A stretch of DNA of 64,000 bases from a marine gamma proteobacterium HTCC2080 (GCA_000169115.1 AAVV01000002.1:248001-312000), one strand, 5' to 3'; counted from the stretch's first letter, positions 18,595 to 27,937 are shown. Notes: generated by a model not told the origin, from the sequence alone. Program-made: numbers and translations.

Positions 18595-19020
18595 TCATTT
18601 CAAGATATAAGCTTGAACAACAAGGTCTCGCGTGAGCGGATTAAATTTAATGACGTCAAGATTCATGGTGCCGTTGTTAATATTGACCACATTGCGCATG
18701 ACAACTACGCCATCCTGAAGCTCCCAAAAACCTTGAAACCTCCCCGATGCGGCCCCGTCCTTTGTAAAGCCGCGCCCCTGCCCGTCGACGGTGCCGCCCG
18801 TTCGCGCAGTGTTATAGGTTAGGTCGTAGGTCACGTACACCTGACCATAACCCTCCATGCCACCCTCGGCGCTTATAGACGTCATTTCTTCTCCAAGTAC
18901 AACGGAGGTTACCGTCATGGGGGCGTCAGGCTGCCTCTTTTCTAAACCCAGCTCATCGTGTCCATCAGCCATTGTTAGTGACGCGAAACAGAATAAACCT
19001 GCAAAAACCAAATATTTCAT
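18595..19020 (-). CDS. secreted hypothetical protein
   Basis: A 141-residue protein with a clean signal peptide (cleavage about SLTMADG, residue 18) and a good AGGAG site six bases before the ATG. The mature part is rich in Gly, Thr and Val in alternating patterns (GQVYVTYDLTYNT, GRFQGFWEL), as in a small beta-barrel or lipocalin-like fold such as allene-oxide-cyclase-type proteins. I cannot name the family. It lies upstream of the serine hydrolase gene, on the same strand. Confidence 0.65.
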   Translation of the reverse strand: MKYLVFAGLFCFASLTMADGHDELGLEKRQPDAPMTVTSVVLGEEMTSISAEGGMEGYGQVYVTYDLTYNTARTGGTVDGQGRGFTKDGAASGRFQGFWELQDGVVVMRNVVNINNGTMNLDVIKFNPLTRDLVVQAYILK

Positions 19021-19338
19021 CAGCCGCTCCTATTACCGTTACAGTTTTAAATTTATTGTTCTTGGTAACTCGCTTAACTCATGAGCCCGTCTCAACCCTA
19101 CCTCATAATTTGCCAGCCCGATACCGCAGTCTTTAGCCAGAGAAAGGCGAAGCAAAGTCTGCGTGGTTGTGACAATAAAAATGACGGATGCATTATTGTG
19201 AACACTGGCTTTTGACTAGGGTTAAACTTTGCCCCATAACGCGGTAGAAGTAAGTTCAGCAACGCTGTGCATAGTGTTGCAAGCGTAGCCGCCACGAACT
19301 GTCGGCTCGCTCATTTAGAACCGCCATACTCATTAACT
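19021..19338. other. intergenic region between two secreted hypotheticals
   Basis: No gene is supported on either strand. The left end holds the promoter region of the 18595-19020 gene. A short open frame on the minus strand (19098-19295) has no start signal or conserved look. Confidence 0.45.
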
Positions 19339-19677
19339 TTAGCGCTTGCAGTAATAAGCCGGGCTCTTCTCGACATGAGTATCGCTAAAAATTGTGACCA
19401 GATTCCCAGTACCATCTGGACGAATTTTAAACGCTTGTTTGGGGCCGTAAACCCACACTCGATCACCGTTGGAATCGATAAGAGTTTCGACCTCCTGACG
19501 AGGCTTGTCCTCCATATCGATCCAGCCGCGGGTATCGGCCCTAACTTTCAGTGTTGTGGTATCAAAGATGGAATAGCACCTGAACTGCTCTGCTACCGCC
19601 TTAGTCGGCGTAATGAGTACAACAACCAGTAACAGCAATAATCGCAATATATAAGCCGCCTCGTCTCGTGGGCGCAT
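19339..19677 (-). CDS. exported hypothetical protein
   Basis: A 112-residue product from the ATG at 19677, with Arg residues followed by a strongly hydrophobic run (ILRLLLLLVVVLI) and cleavage likely after TKAVAEQ. The mature part holds EQFRCYSIF and PAYYCKR, two cysteines that could form a disulfide, plus beta-type segments such as RVWVYGPKQAFKI. I recognise no family. The upstream 22 in-frame codons lack signal features, so the longer start is less likely. Confidence 0.5.
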   Translation of the reverse strand: MRPRDEAAYILRLLLLLVVVLITPTKAVAEQFRCYSIFDTTTLKVRADTRGWIDMEDKPRQEVETLIDSNGDRVWVYGPKQAFKIRPDGTGNLVTIFSDTHVEKSPAYYCKR

Positions 19678-19813
19678 GACACCGATCAACTCATGTGAGC
19701 CAGCACTGTGGTTTCGTGCAATTTTTATCATATGCCAAACCATAAGGGGTCACATCGAAACCCTGAAGCAGCGATCGTCATCACATCCAAGCAAATTAAT
19801 CTCGCAGTAAACC

Positions 19814-20026
19814 TCACAACCGCGGCGGTTGGTCACTTTGATTTTTGGCGGGCAAAAAAATCAACCTGGCACCCATCCAAACCACCAACGGCCAAAAAAT
19901 CTTTATCACTTCATCTAGGCCCATGTAAGGACCGCGCTCATCCATGTAAACAAACAGAGCCCAGATAAACACAAAAATAAGCGTTCCTTTCCATCCATAG
20001 TGCATTGAACTATTGATTAACCGCAC
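19814..20026 (-). CDS. small two-helix membrane protein (70 aa), intact copy of a duplicated gene
   Basis: The GTG at 20026 is preceded by a perfect AGGAGG (20034-20039 on the complement) with a 7-base spacer. It encodes 70 residues with two hydrophobic helices (about GTLIFVFIWALFVYM and VIKIFWPLVVWMGARLIFL) joined by the charged loop DERGPYMGLDE. The C-terminus is polar. The function is unknown. A decayed paralogue with an immediate stop sits at 29780-29993, in the same orientation relative to the repeat. Conservation of the DERGPYM loop between the copies suggests the protein was once under selection. Confidence 0.65.
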   Translation of the reverse strand: MRLINSSMHYGWKGTLIFVFIWALFVYMDERGPYMGLDEVIKIFWPLVVWMGARLIFLPAKNQSDQPPRL

Positions 20027-20635
20027 TGGATTGCCTCCTAATTTTATGAACTCAACATTAGCAGATTGGCTAAGACGATGTGTCGATTGCAGCTCCGGTC
20101 TAGCTGAAGTTAAAACGACAGCCACTCGCCTCAATGCAGAAGGTTACGCAACCTAAACCTGTCAACCAAGGACTTGAACCAAAGGATTAAGCTGGGTGCG
20201 AACCGATGTCACCCGAGAGTCAATAATGGCTAATTTGGCTACGGAGATTTCGCCATCTTCTGGGCGCACTTTACCGGCGATTTTTTTTCTAGGTCCAAGT
20301 GAGCAGTCGCTAAAACTGGCCTGGATGCTATGCCCGGCGGGGTCAACGCAGCAAGCAGTGAAGCACTGATCTTTACACTGGTAATGGACGGAGAGCTAGC
20401 GACAGTGAAGTCTCAGCCCGGAATTAGAGTGAGGATTCTTACACCCTATTAATTTGGCGAGTGAGGTCCTGGCACAACTGCAATTTTGAATGCCTCTTTA
20501 AAATTGCCCTTACGTTGGTTTGGTTAAAAACTGCTCGCGCAGCACCGACTTTTGAATTTTAGTGGCGGACATTGGCCACTCGTTTAGGAACCTAACGACT
20601 CTTGGCACTTTGAATGACGCGATTTGCCCCTCGCA
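19827..20635. repeat. segmental repeat, copy 1 (intact)
   Basis: About 0.8 kb here matches 29789-30575 in direct orientation, over most of its length and with many point differences and small indels. The copy spans the small membrane-protein gene, the 480-base non-coding stretch to 20509, and the 3' end of the acyl-CoA ligase gene. Shared anchors include CAAACAGAGCCCAGATAAAC, TTAGCAGATTGG and GAATGCCTCTT. Confidence 0.9.
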
Positions 20636-22123
20636 ATAATCGATAACTTCTTTGTCACTTAAGGTGGCGCCAGGCCTCAACTGTATAAATGCTGCAACAA
20701 CTTCGTCGAGTCTTGCATCAGGGACCCCAACGACCTGAGCCACCATGACATCAGGATGCGTTGATAACCATGCTTCTATCTCCAGAGGCGATACGTTTTC
20801 ACCGCCCACTTTGAGCACGTCTTTAATGCGCCCGTGGAAGCGAATTCTGCCTTCGGTATCCAGCGAGCCTAAATCACCCGTGTGAAACCAACCTTGATCA
20901 TCAATTGCTTTTGCAGTCTCATCGGGCTGCTTGTAATAGCCCTCAAACACCAAGAACCCCCGAACGTATAGCTCTCCCTGCTCGTCGGCCTTACAGATCC
21001 TACCTGTGTCCGGTTCAACCACTTGAACCTCAACACCCTCATAGGGCTTGCCACAGGTCTCAGCACGGATCTGAGGAGAATCGGCGGGGTCAGTGTGACT
21101 GCCAATGCCGCTAAGCTCAGTCATTCCAAACGCGCTGATGTGTGTCGCAGAAGGCCAAACACGCATATTTTCTCTGAGGGCCTGAGCCGATCCCACGTTA
21201 TTAATAAGTCGAACGTAATCTATTTCATCCAGCTTCAAATCCGGATGATTAACCAGCTCTGCCATGATGGCGGGAAAGGCCGGGTATAGAAAGGTCGCGC
21301 GGTGCTTTTGAATTTGCTCCACCGCACGATCAATATCGACCTTGTCGTCGGTCAAACATGAACCACCATCGTGGAAAAGGCTGAGAAGTGGCAAAATTGA
21401 CGCCATGTGAAACATGGGTAAGGGGTCCCACATGCAATCTTTTATCGTTAAGCTCAATCGATTTCTCATGGCCAACGACGTCCTGAATACCGACTCCTGC
21501 GTCAGCATGCAGCCTTTCGGCAAAGAGGTTGTACCTGATGTAAACATAATCAACGCGAGCTCACTCGCAACCACCTCTTGACGCCGAGCATCTAACTGCT
21601 CAGGAGTTGCCAAGTTCTCTTCAGCTAAAAAATCAGTGAATGCTAAAAAACCAGGACTTTCAAAAACGTCCAGAGCCACTGCGCATTCGAGGTTGGGCGC
21701 GGCGGGTACAGCAAGAGGCTGGCCAGGGGGGGCGTCAGCTAGGGTTGGGTATGCCTCTAAGTAACGAGCAGCATGAGGCACCCCCTCATTTTGGCCGACA
21801 AATATCCACTTAAGGTCGCAGTGTGTCGTTGCGTGGCGCAACTCCTGAACACGGAAACGCGCATTGAGCAGAACAGCGACAGTGCCGCAGAACATACAAG
21901 CGAATAAAAGTGCGATATATTCAGGCCGATTTATCGCTAAAACTCCGACATGCTCACCACGCTTCAAACCATGCCCAATCATTGCTCGTGCGTAGCTTTG
22001 GCTTAAAGCTGCAAGCTCCGAGTAAGAGAGCTGGGAATCAGGGAAAATCAGTGCTTGACGATCGGGATATTTCTCCGCCGCGTTGAGGAGCAAATTCGAC
22101 AATAAATAGTCAGTATCAGGCAC
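20510..22123 (-). CDS. AMP-dependent acyl-CoA ligase (ANL superfamily)
   Basis: A 537-residue adenylate-forming enzyme that activates a carboxylic acid to its CoA thioester. Motifs are the P-loop MFTSGTTSLPKG (193-204), A5-type SAFGMTELSG, GWFHTGDLG, the hinge KDVLKVGGENVSPLEIE and the catalytic lysine K522 in MSATKIQK. The sequence is of the fatty-acid/cyclohexanecarboxylate ligase type. It is divergent from the MaoC pair across a 470-base region with a hairpin and the shared AT-rich element. With the hydratase, SDR and receptors nearby, it probably starts breakdown of an imported acid. The substrate is unknown. Confidence 0.9.
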   Translation of the reverse strand: MPDTDYLLSNLLLNAAEKYPDRQALIFPDSQLSYSELAALSQSYARAMIGHGLKRGEHVGVLAINRPEYIALLFACMFCGTVAVLLNARFRVQELRHATTHCDLKWIFVGQNEGVPHAARYLEAYPTLADAPPGQPLAVPAAPNLECAVALDVFESPGFLAFTDFLAEENLATPEQLDARRQEVVASELALIMFTSGTTSLPKGCMLTQESVFRTSLAMRNRLSLTIKDCMWDPLPMFHMASILPLLSLFHDGGSCLTDDKVDIDRAVEQIQKHRATFLYPAFPAIMAELVNHPDLKLDEIDYVRLINNVGSAQALRENMRVWPSATHISAFGMTELSGIGSHTDPADSPQIRAETCGKPYEGVEVQVVEPDTGRICKADEQGELYVRGFLVFEGYYKQPDETAKAIDDQGWFHTGDLGSLDTEGRIRFHGRIKDVLKVGGENVSPLEIEAWLSTHPDVMVAQVVGVPDARLDEVVAAFIQLRPGATLSDKEVIDYCEGQIASFKVPRVVRFLNEWPMSATKIQKSVLREQFLTKPT

Positions 22124-22268
22124 ATTAATATTCCATGATCAAACAGTTTGATAAGCTACGCAGCCAAGGTAGCACTCCAAGCCTTCTTGCTAAAAACACG
22201 TTTTAAACATTTGTTTTTAGTATCGTATAATCTGCTAACACGCGAAGAAATTCTGCGTCTCGCATCCT

Positions 22269-22302
22269 GTCCAAAGCAACATACTCTTACGTTGCTTTGG
22301 AC
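22269..22302. promoter_or_regulatory. perfect 12-bp inverted repeat (hairpin or operator)
   Basis: GTCCAAAGCAAC at 22269-22280 and GTTGCTTTGGAC at 22291-22302 are exact reverse complements around a 10-base loop. There is no T-run, so it is not a simple terminator. It lies 145 bases upstream of the ligase start and could be an operator or an RNA stem. Confidence 0.55.
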
Positions 22303-22350
22303 GGCCACGCATTAACCATGACTACAACCACAGTGAAAACTCCGTCAGAC

Positions 22351-22402
22351 AAAGAGTCAATTTGTTAATTTTTATGTGCGTTAAAAAAATACAATTTGAA
22401 TA
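22351..22402. promoter_or_regulatory. shared AT-rich promoter element, copy A
   Basis: A ~50-base segment starting AAAGAGTCAATTTG and including TTAATTTTTA, a GC-containing centre and TTAAAAAAATACAATTTGAA. The arms are imperfectly self-complementary. Similar segments occur at 26661-26706 and 30765-30814, before the two TonB-receptor genes. It may be an operator of the TetR-type regulator at 35100, which is an inference. Confidence 0.55.
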
Positions 22403-22591
22403 CGCAATCATCAATGATTACGGTCTTACTCACGGAAGCTTTGCAGACAAGCTGACCGCAGACGCCTATGGTTAGGCACTGGCTAAAAAACGAGGCGCGC
22501 CACTTGATACAGGACGCGCCAGCCTCGATGAAAGGGCCTCTTACTTTAGGTTCTATCATCACAAAACACCATATTATTGGATAGAGAGATC

Positions 22592-23050
22592 GTGCCCATT
22601 TCAATTACTACATCCAAGCCAATCGACCGGAAAGCACTTATTGGAAAAGTACTTCGCACCGCAAACTATCGAGTGTCCACCGAAGATGTGCAGGATTTTA
22701 TGGGTGTGATGCCCCAGCCCTCAGGCTCGACAGAGAAGGCCCCGCAAATCGCACCGCCTACTTTTGCACCACTGGTCGCCGTTCTAGGCTTATTGAGAAC
22801 ATTCGATTGGAGTGCCGATTTTGAGTTTGACTACAGAGATGGGACGGCCATGTTTGGGGAGCAGTTTATTGAGTTCCATAGGCCACTTTACGTCAATGAA
22901 GAAGTAGAGATTAGTGCAATGATTAACGACGTTTATGAAAAATCAGGCAGGCAGAAATTTGATGTCGTCCAGTTAGCATTTAAAATAAAGGGGGATCGAG
23001 ATGGCCAGCTTGTCATGACTGGAAAGCAATCCTACATTCTCTTCAAATGA
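22592..23050 (+). CDS. MaoC-like hydratase, N-terminal (FAS1-like dehydratase) subunit
   Basis: About 152 residues of the MaoC_dehydrat_N type, a hotdog fold that usually lacks the catalytic Asp/His and pairs with an active MaoC subunit. Family-like parts are GKVLRTANYRVSTEDVQDF, APPTFAPLVAVLG and FGEQFIEFHRPLYVNEEV. The GTG at 22592 with GAGAGA just upstream looks like the start, and an in-frame TTG five codons earlier is the alternative. It overlaps the next gene by four bases. The pair resembles the ChsH1-ChsH2 steroid enoyl-CoA hydratase of mycobacteria, suggesting a bulky CoA substrate. Confidence 0.78.
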   Translation: MPISITTSKPIDRKALIGKVLRTANYRVSTEDVQDFMGVMPQPSGSTEKAPQIAPPTFAPLVAVLGLLRTFDWSADFEFDYRDGTAMFGEQFIEFHRPLYVNEEVEISAMINDVYEKSGRQKFDVVQLAFKIKGDRDGQLVMTGKQSYILFK

Positions 23051-23493
23051 CTATCGCACCCAACAAGCCATACGCTGAGGATTTAACCATTGGCATGGCC
23101 TTACCAACCGTTAAATTCGGCCCTATGGATCGCTTTGATTACATTCCGATCGCACTTATCTTACGGGATACCAACCCACTGCATCTCGATCGCGTTTACG
23201 CGCAGGAGCGAGGTTTACCCGACACAGTACAGCAAGGCCCACTGAATCAAGCGTACCTTTACGAGTTCTTTACCAACTGGCTCCATCAACCCTGGGACCT
23301 AGCTAGTACAGAAATTCGATTTTCGGCTAATGTGTTTCCTGAAGATATTCTCCACTGTGGCGGAGAGATCGAAGGTCTCGAAGTTGGCGAGGAATACGAC
23401 ATTGTGCACTGTCGTCTTTGGCAAAAGAACGATGAAGGCATCAGCATTCTCACGGGCAAAGCCTCAGGTAGATTACCCAAGCACCCCAAATAG
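23047..23493 (+). CDS. MaoC-like enoyl-CoA hydratase, catalytic subunit
   Basis: A 148-residue hotdog protein with the R-hydratase active-site pattern D41-x-N43-x2-H46 in RDTNPLHLD, then VQQGPLNQAYLYEF and VFPEDILHCGGEI. It should add water to an enoyl-CoA to give an (R)-3-hydroxyacyl-CoA when joined with the subunit encoded just upstream (ATGA overlap). The two-gene form of this enzyme is typical of steroid and other polycyclic side-chain degradation. The following SDR could oxidise the product. Confidence 0.82.
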   Translation: MTIAPNKPYAEDLTIGMALPTVKFGPMDRFDYIPIALILRDTNPLHLDRVYAQERGLPDTVQQGPLNQAYLYEFFTNWLHQPWDLASTEIRFSANVFPEDILHCGGEIEGLEVGEEYDIVHCRLWQKNDEGISILTGKASGRLPKHPK

Positions 23494-24087
23494 ACCTGTC
23501 ATCCTATAAGGGTTGCGATTACTTCGCGAGGATAGCCATCTAATTACCCTTAACAATTAAGGCAAGCCCTTGCTGCTAGCGTATGTCTGCCATTGAGAGC
23601 GCTTTAGCGCGACTCTATTCTATAGGGGCTTTACTTCGGTTATGAAGTAGTTATGGGTTCCAACGCCTACGAGATCATCGGCCAATATCTCGCTAATCTG
23701 CGACAGCTGCTGGCCCCTCGCCCTGCCCTTCCATCAGCCCTAATTCAGCGCTTACAACGAACGGCAGTCAGCTGGTCAACAGGCCCATTTATCCAATGGA
23801 CCTTTATCTGTACCCCGTAGTGGCTGCAAGAGCAGGTCAGCACCGAAGCATCTACGCTCAGCTAACCTTTACGCTCTAACAATCAGCTCTAAGCGATTCT
23901 TTGTTATGGCAACGCGAGTCATTGGGCTGCTCTTTGTCTGACCGCAGCTTTCACCCTAGATATCAGGGAACTACCGACCAGTGCGTCTGCTCAAACGTAC
24001 TTAGATGTGTTGGAGGCAGCAGGGGAAATTTGTAGAACGCACTCTGACATCGTTTGACGCCATCCAATTTTTGACATTAGCAGACAC
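23494..24087. other. non-coding or decayed region with one short unassigned ORF
   Basis: About 600 bases without a recognisable gene. A 55-codon open frame at 23653-23820 starts MGSNAYEIIGQYLANLRQLL and ends at TAG. It has a protein-like start but no clear Shine-Dalgarno site and no family I recognise, so it may be a gene relic. GAGAGCGCTTTAGCGCGACTC around 23595-23615 forms a short hairpin. Confidence 0.4.
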
Positions 24088-24123
24088 AAAAAAACCCATT
24101 GAGATCACCTCAACGGGTTTAAA
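24088..24123 (-). terminator. rho-independent terminator of the first TonB receptor
   Basis: On the minus strand AAACCCGTTGAGG pairs with CTCAATGGGTTT around a short loop (one mismatch) and runs into seven T residues. It begins about 20 bases after the receptor stop codon. It may work in both directions. Confidence 0.8.
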
Positions 24124-24142
24124 CGAGCTCCGGTCAAGAGTT

Positions 24143-26599
24143 CTAAAAATTAACCATTACTTCTACACCGTATGTTCGGCCCTTCGACTGTTGGCCGTAA
24201 GTAATAAGCGTACTAGTCGTTCGACTCACCCAGTTGGTATTGTCTTCAATATTGTTGACGAAGGCAGCAATTTTATACCTGTCACGATCGTAAGCGATCG
24301 ATAGGTTGGTCTTTCCATAAGACTCTACCAGCGACACTGGGTCGTTATCTTCTTGAGTATAAAAATCATCCGTCCATGAGTACGTCAAATCAGTAAGAAT
24401 CAAGCCGCCAAATGCGCTAGCCGTATGGCTAGCGGTAACACCCAACGTTAGATCTGGAGCCTGCTTCGGCGTGAGATAGCTATTGTCGACCGGGTTACCA
24501 CCTTGAGTGGAAGACAAGTCAGCGTCAAAGGACTTGTACTTAGCATCCAAGATACCTATTGCACCACTAATGGTAAACGCGTCAGTAATACGTGCCTGCC
24601 CCTCAATTTCGAGGCCCTGGTATTCAACTTCACCCACGTTAAAGGGTACCGAGACCGCTGTGCCATCGTCCGCTGGCAGTGTTGTAATAGCCTGCAGAGC
24701 TTCAACATTGCTGCTGAACGCTGCGACGTTCAAGCGCACCCGATTGTTTAGAAAATCCATCTTTGCGCCCATTTCTAGGCTTTCAATTTCTTCAGGCTCG
24801 TAGGTGATCGCGTAATCTACCAACCTTTGGTTCTTTCCATAAAAGCCGCCACTGTGGAAGCCCGTCGCGTAAGAACCATAAACCATAATGTCATCAGTTA
24901 GACGGTAAGAGAGGCCCGCTTTGCCGGTCGTCTTACTCCAGCTTTCGTCCCAGTTACCGGTTTTTTCGTCATCGGAGTACTGGGCCCCGTGAACGCAGGT
25001 ATCCCAATTTTGAAGATGTCGGTCAGCATCGGCTTTGATACAGAACTGTCGGGCAAAAAAGTCTTTCTCATCTTTGGAGTAACGCAAGCCAAGTGAAATT
25101 TCAAGCCGCTCTGTTATATCGTAGTCGAACTGGCCAAATACCGCCTGACTCTTGGCATCCTGAGACTGGTAAATATTCTGGCCAAAATCATTGCCCAATC
25201 GATCGACCTGCTCAGGTGTGGCTCCATAAAGTGAAACCAATAGCTCAGGCGTCCTCACAAGTTCCCAAAAATCGTAAGTAAACCAATCTTGTGAGTAAGA
25301 GTTTTCCATTTGGTAAACACCAACAACCAGGTCATAGTTATCTGACGAGGTAGCCCAGCGAAGTTCGTGACTCTCCTGATCATTTTCATTGATATTGTCG
25401 ACAGTGATAAAGTCACAAGCGCTGCCTGAATATGGCCAAACCGCATACTCTTCTGTATCGCGATAGCCATAAATATAGGTTGCCGTAGACCCGTTACTGA
25501 ACTCATAGTCCATTTGCAACGTGATCGCGTCAGTTTGCATGTCACCAATATTTTCTTTAGATGCACTGGTCGTGCTATCCGTTGAACCCGGATCGTTCTC
25601 AAGCAAGCAACCATCCCCACGAATATCGGGGTAAGACGCATTGTCGTTGTAAGCCGCAACGCGCCAAGGCGTCGCATTTTCACTAGTCAATGCGACGATC
25701 GCTGGTGAATAGGGCTGCCAGCCTCCTGAGTACCCGTCTTGAAGTGCGATCTTCCGATCCCCTCCCAGGCCCGTAAGGTTGCGGAAGGCACCGTTGTCAC
25801 TTTGGTCGTCGATTTTTTCAACCGTGAGCTTTGCACTGAAGTTCTCGCTAGGCGTCCATAAAAACTTCGCACCGTAGTTGAGATAGTCTTGCTTCGACAC
25901 ATCCTTGTCTAGCGTGACGTTGTATATGTAGCCATCGTCTTGCAGGCTCGCGGCGAAAAATTTAGCCGCTAACACATCCTTGATAACTGGCACGTTAACT
26001 ACAGCTTTAACATCAGTACGCCCGAAGTTACCTAAGGTGCCCGATATGGAACCTCCCAGCTCGCCTGTTGGGTCAGTTCGAGTTAACGAAATTACGCCAG
26101 CGATTGTATTTTTCCCAAACAGAGTGCCCTGTGGCCCCCGCATGACTTCGATGGCCTCAATGTCAAAGTTATCAATGAGAGCCCCAGAGTTAGTTGTTAG
26201 CGCAACGCCGTCGTAGACAACACCCACCGCCGGATCGAAACTTTTTTCGTCATTGCTATAACCAATACCTCTGATAGATATCGCGTGACCGGCTGTACGT
26301 CCCATGGACTGGCGAATCTGCACGTTAGGCGCCAACCCCTCGATATCTCTCAGGTTTCTAATTGCGGGATTTTCCAGCTGGCTAGTGATAGAGGTAACCG
26401 CAATCGGTACATCTTGAATCGATTCCGCGCGCTTTCGCGACGTGACTATGACTTCCTCAATCGCGAGAGCACTGGGCTCTTCATTTTGCGCCATTCCAAT
26501 CTGTGTGCCGGTCGCAGCTACGACCATCCCACACGCAAGGGCTAATTTTTTATGCAGCTTTGCAGAGAAAAACTCAAAGTTGGTTGCTACCTTCTTCAT
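24143..26599 (-). CDS. TonB-dependent outer-membrane receptor
   Basis: An 818-residue ligand-gated porin that imports substrates through the outer membrane with TonB-ExbBD energy. A signal peptide runs to about AQNEEP. A TonB box (IEEVIVTSRKR) and a plug domain with IRGIGYSNDEK and VMRGPQGTLFGKNTIAG follow, then a beta-barrel ending YGVEVMVNF with a terminal Phe. The ATG at 26599 is preceded by GGAG at a suitable distance, whereas twelve further codons upstream lack one. It resembles the large CirA/FecA-like group used for catabolic substrates, and neighbouring genes suggest an organic acid or terpenoid. The 3' end has a relic copy at 34790-34960. Confidence 0.92.
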   Translation of the reverse strand: MKKVATNFEFFSAKLHKKLALACGMVVAATGTQIGMAQNEEPSALAIEEVIVTSRKRAESIQDVPIAVTSITSQLENPAIRNLRDIEGLAPNVQIRQSMGRTAGHAISIRGIGYSNDEKSFDPAVGVVYDGVALTTNSGALIDNFDIEAIEVMRGPQGTLFGKNTIAGVISLTRTDPTGELGGSISGTLGNFGRTDVKAVVNVPVIKDVLAAKFFAASLQDDGYIYNVTLDKDVSKQDYLNYGAKFLWTPSENFSAKLTVEKIDDQSDNGAFRNLTGLGGDRKIALQDGYSGGWQPYSPAIVALTSENATPWRVAAYNDNASYPDIRGDGCLLENDPGSTDSTTSASKENIGDMQTDAITLQMDYEFSNGSTATYIYGYRDTEEYAVWPYSGSACDFITVDNINENDQESHELRWATSSDNYDLVVGVYQMENSYSQDWFTYDFWELVRTPELLVSLYGATPEQVDRLGNDFGQNIYQSQDAKSQAVFGQFDYDITERLEISLGLRYSKDEKDFFARQFCIKADADRHLQNWDTCVHGAQYSDDEKTGNWDESWSKTTGKAGLSYRLTDDIMVYGSYATGFHSGGFYGKNQRLVDYAITYEPEEIESLEMGAKMDFLNNRVRLNVAAFSSNVEALQAITTLPADDGTAVSVPFNVGEVEYQGLEIEGQARITDAFTISGAIGILDAKYKSFDADLSSTQGGNPVDNSYLTPKQAPDLTLGVTASHTASAFGGLILTDLTYSWTDDFYTQEDNDPVSLVESYGKTNLSIAYDRDRYKIAAFVNNIEDNTNWVSRTTSTLITYGQQSKGRTYGVEVMVNF

Positions 26600-27024
26600 C
26601 TCATGGCTCCGTTTAATTTTTTGACTTATTAGCAATCAGTGAAAGCTCAGACTCACATTTAGTCAATTTGTAAATTTTTACGGGAGTTAAAAAATTAGAT
26701 TTGAATGCCGCAATCTGCATGAGTAACTTCTTTGCAGGTTGACTGTGACAGCCGCAAATTTTCTGCTGGCAGCCACCTGACATGCTTTCGGCTTTGAACA
26801 CCAACGACCGACTACTGCGTTCAAAAAAAGGACTCAAATCAGGGGGCAAGTTGGATCAATCAATGTCAGTGATGCCCTATCAGGGCGACTTATCAGTAAT
26901 CTGGTGCAGACGTTCGTTAAATTAATATGCAAGTATGGGTCTATCAATGGTTATCTACACAGACAGATTTTTGCCCTGTTGACCAATGCAACTACGATTA
27001 AGATGGCTGCTACAAGGAAAAGTT
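26600..27024. promoter_or_regulatory. divergent promoter region, TonB receptor / SDR
   Basis: It holds copy B of the AT-rich element (26661-26706), about 60 bases upstream of the receptor start. AAGGAA at 27013-27018 is the ribosome-binding site of the SDR. A 24-codon frame beginning at 26928 is too short to claim. Confidence 0.5.
26661..26706. promoter_or_regulatory. shared AT-rich promoter element, copy B
   Basis: AGTCAATTTGTAAATTTTTA, then CGGGAG, then TTAAAAAATTAGATTTGAA. The two AT-rich arms around the GC centre are imperfect inverted repeats. It is closest of the three copies to a start codon and matches copies A and C over about 45 bases. Confidence 0.6.
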
Positions 27025-27861
27025 ATGAGTAAGAGACTGGAAGGCAAGGTAGCTGTCATCACCGGCGCTGCGAGTGGCATCGGTGCGGCTACAGCACAGC
27101 GGTTCAAAGATGAAGGGTGCTTGCTAGTTCTCGCCGACATTCAATCGGAGCTCGGGCTTGATTTCGCTAAGCAACTTGGTGATCACGTCTATTTTGAGGC
27201 CTGCGACGTTAGTATTGAAACTGATGTAGAGAGAGTCGTTAATCGTGCCATTTTAGAATTTGGCAAGCTAGACATCATGTTCAATAACGCCGGTATCGTA
27301 GGCGCCAAAGGACCTATTGACCTGACACCCGCCGACGAGTGGCGTGCGACAACCGACATACTCATTAATGGCGTTTTTTACGGCGTAAAGCACGCTGCAG
27401 CCATCATGAAAAAACAGCGCTCAGGATCAATTATCAACATGTCTAGTGTCGCTGGCGTCATGGGTGGCCTTGCGCCGCATGCTTATACTACGGCCAAGCA
27501 TGCAGTGGTCGGATTAACCACGAGTGCCAGCGCAGAACTCTGCACGCATAACATCAGGGTTAATGCTATCGCGCCCTTCTCTATGGCAACGCCCATGGTG
27601 GCCGATGCGCATCTGAAAAATCATCTGGCAACTGACGAGGTAGAAAAAACACTCGCAGCAAATTCTCCGTTACCCGGACGTGCCGGTACGGCACTGGATG
27701 TTGCTAATGCCGCACTCTGGCTAGGCAGTGATGAATCCGGCTATACCAGTGGGTTAACTCTAACAACCGATGCAGGTGTTACAACAGGGTCAATGGTGAG
27801 AAGGCCCAACTACGAAGACTATGTACCCATGCAAAGAGAAGCTGGCAGTCAAGGGCTCTAG
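27025..27861 (+). CDS. short-chain dehydrogenase/reductase
   Basis: A 278-residue classical SDR (NAD(P)-dependent oxidoreductase). It has the cofactor motif TGAASGIG (about 12-19), an acidic residue after beta 2 (ADIQ, hinting at NAD), NNAG, an active-site Ser in MSSVAGVMGG and Y-T-T-A-K in HAYTTAKHA. The ATG at 27025 has AAGGAA seven bases upstream. It follows the divergent receptor and precedes the MFS gene by 76 bases. In this setting it probably oxidises a hydroxyl group of the imported or CoA-bound substrate. Confidence 0.88.
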   Translation: MSKRLEGKVAVITGAASGIGAATAQRFKDEGCLLVLADIQSELGLDFAKQLGDHVYFEACDVSIETDVERVVNRAILEFGKLDIMFNNAGIVGAKGPIDLTPADEWRATTDILINGVFYGVKHAAAIMKKQRSGSIINMSSVAGVMGGLAPHAYTTAKHAVVGLTTSASAELCTHNIRVNAIAPFSMATPMVADAHLKNHLATDEVEKTLAANSPLPGRAGTALDVANAALWLGSDESGYTSGLTLTTDAGVTTGSMVRRPNYEDYVPMQREAGSQGL

Positions 27862-27937
27862 AAACCCAGTACCTACGAAAGCAGTCATTAAAAAAACAGC
27901 AAACTGCTCTAGCCCCTAATTATGAGACCCCAAAAAT

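Larger units (their letters stand above)
22124..22591. promoter_or_regulatory. divergent promoter region, ligase / MaoC pair
   Basis: This 468-base region separates the divergent ligase and maoC genes. It contains a perfect 12-bp inverted repeat at 22269-22302 and the AT-rich element at 22351-22402 that recurs at two other promoters of this island. I could not place -10/-35 boxes with confidence. Confidence 0.5.

Noticed and set aside
24005-24304. Plus-strand open frame that resembles another at 34691-35002
   Set aside because: The similarity of the two is explained by the TonB-receptor C-terminus encoded on the opposite strand in both places; these are antisense shadows.
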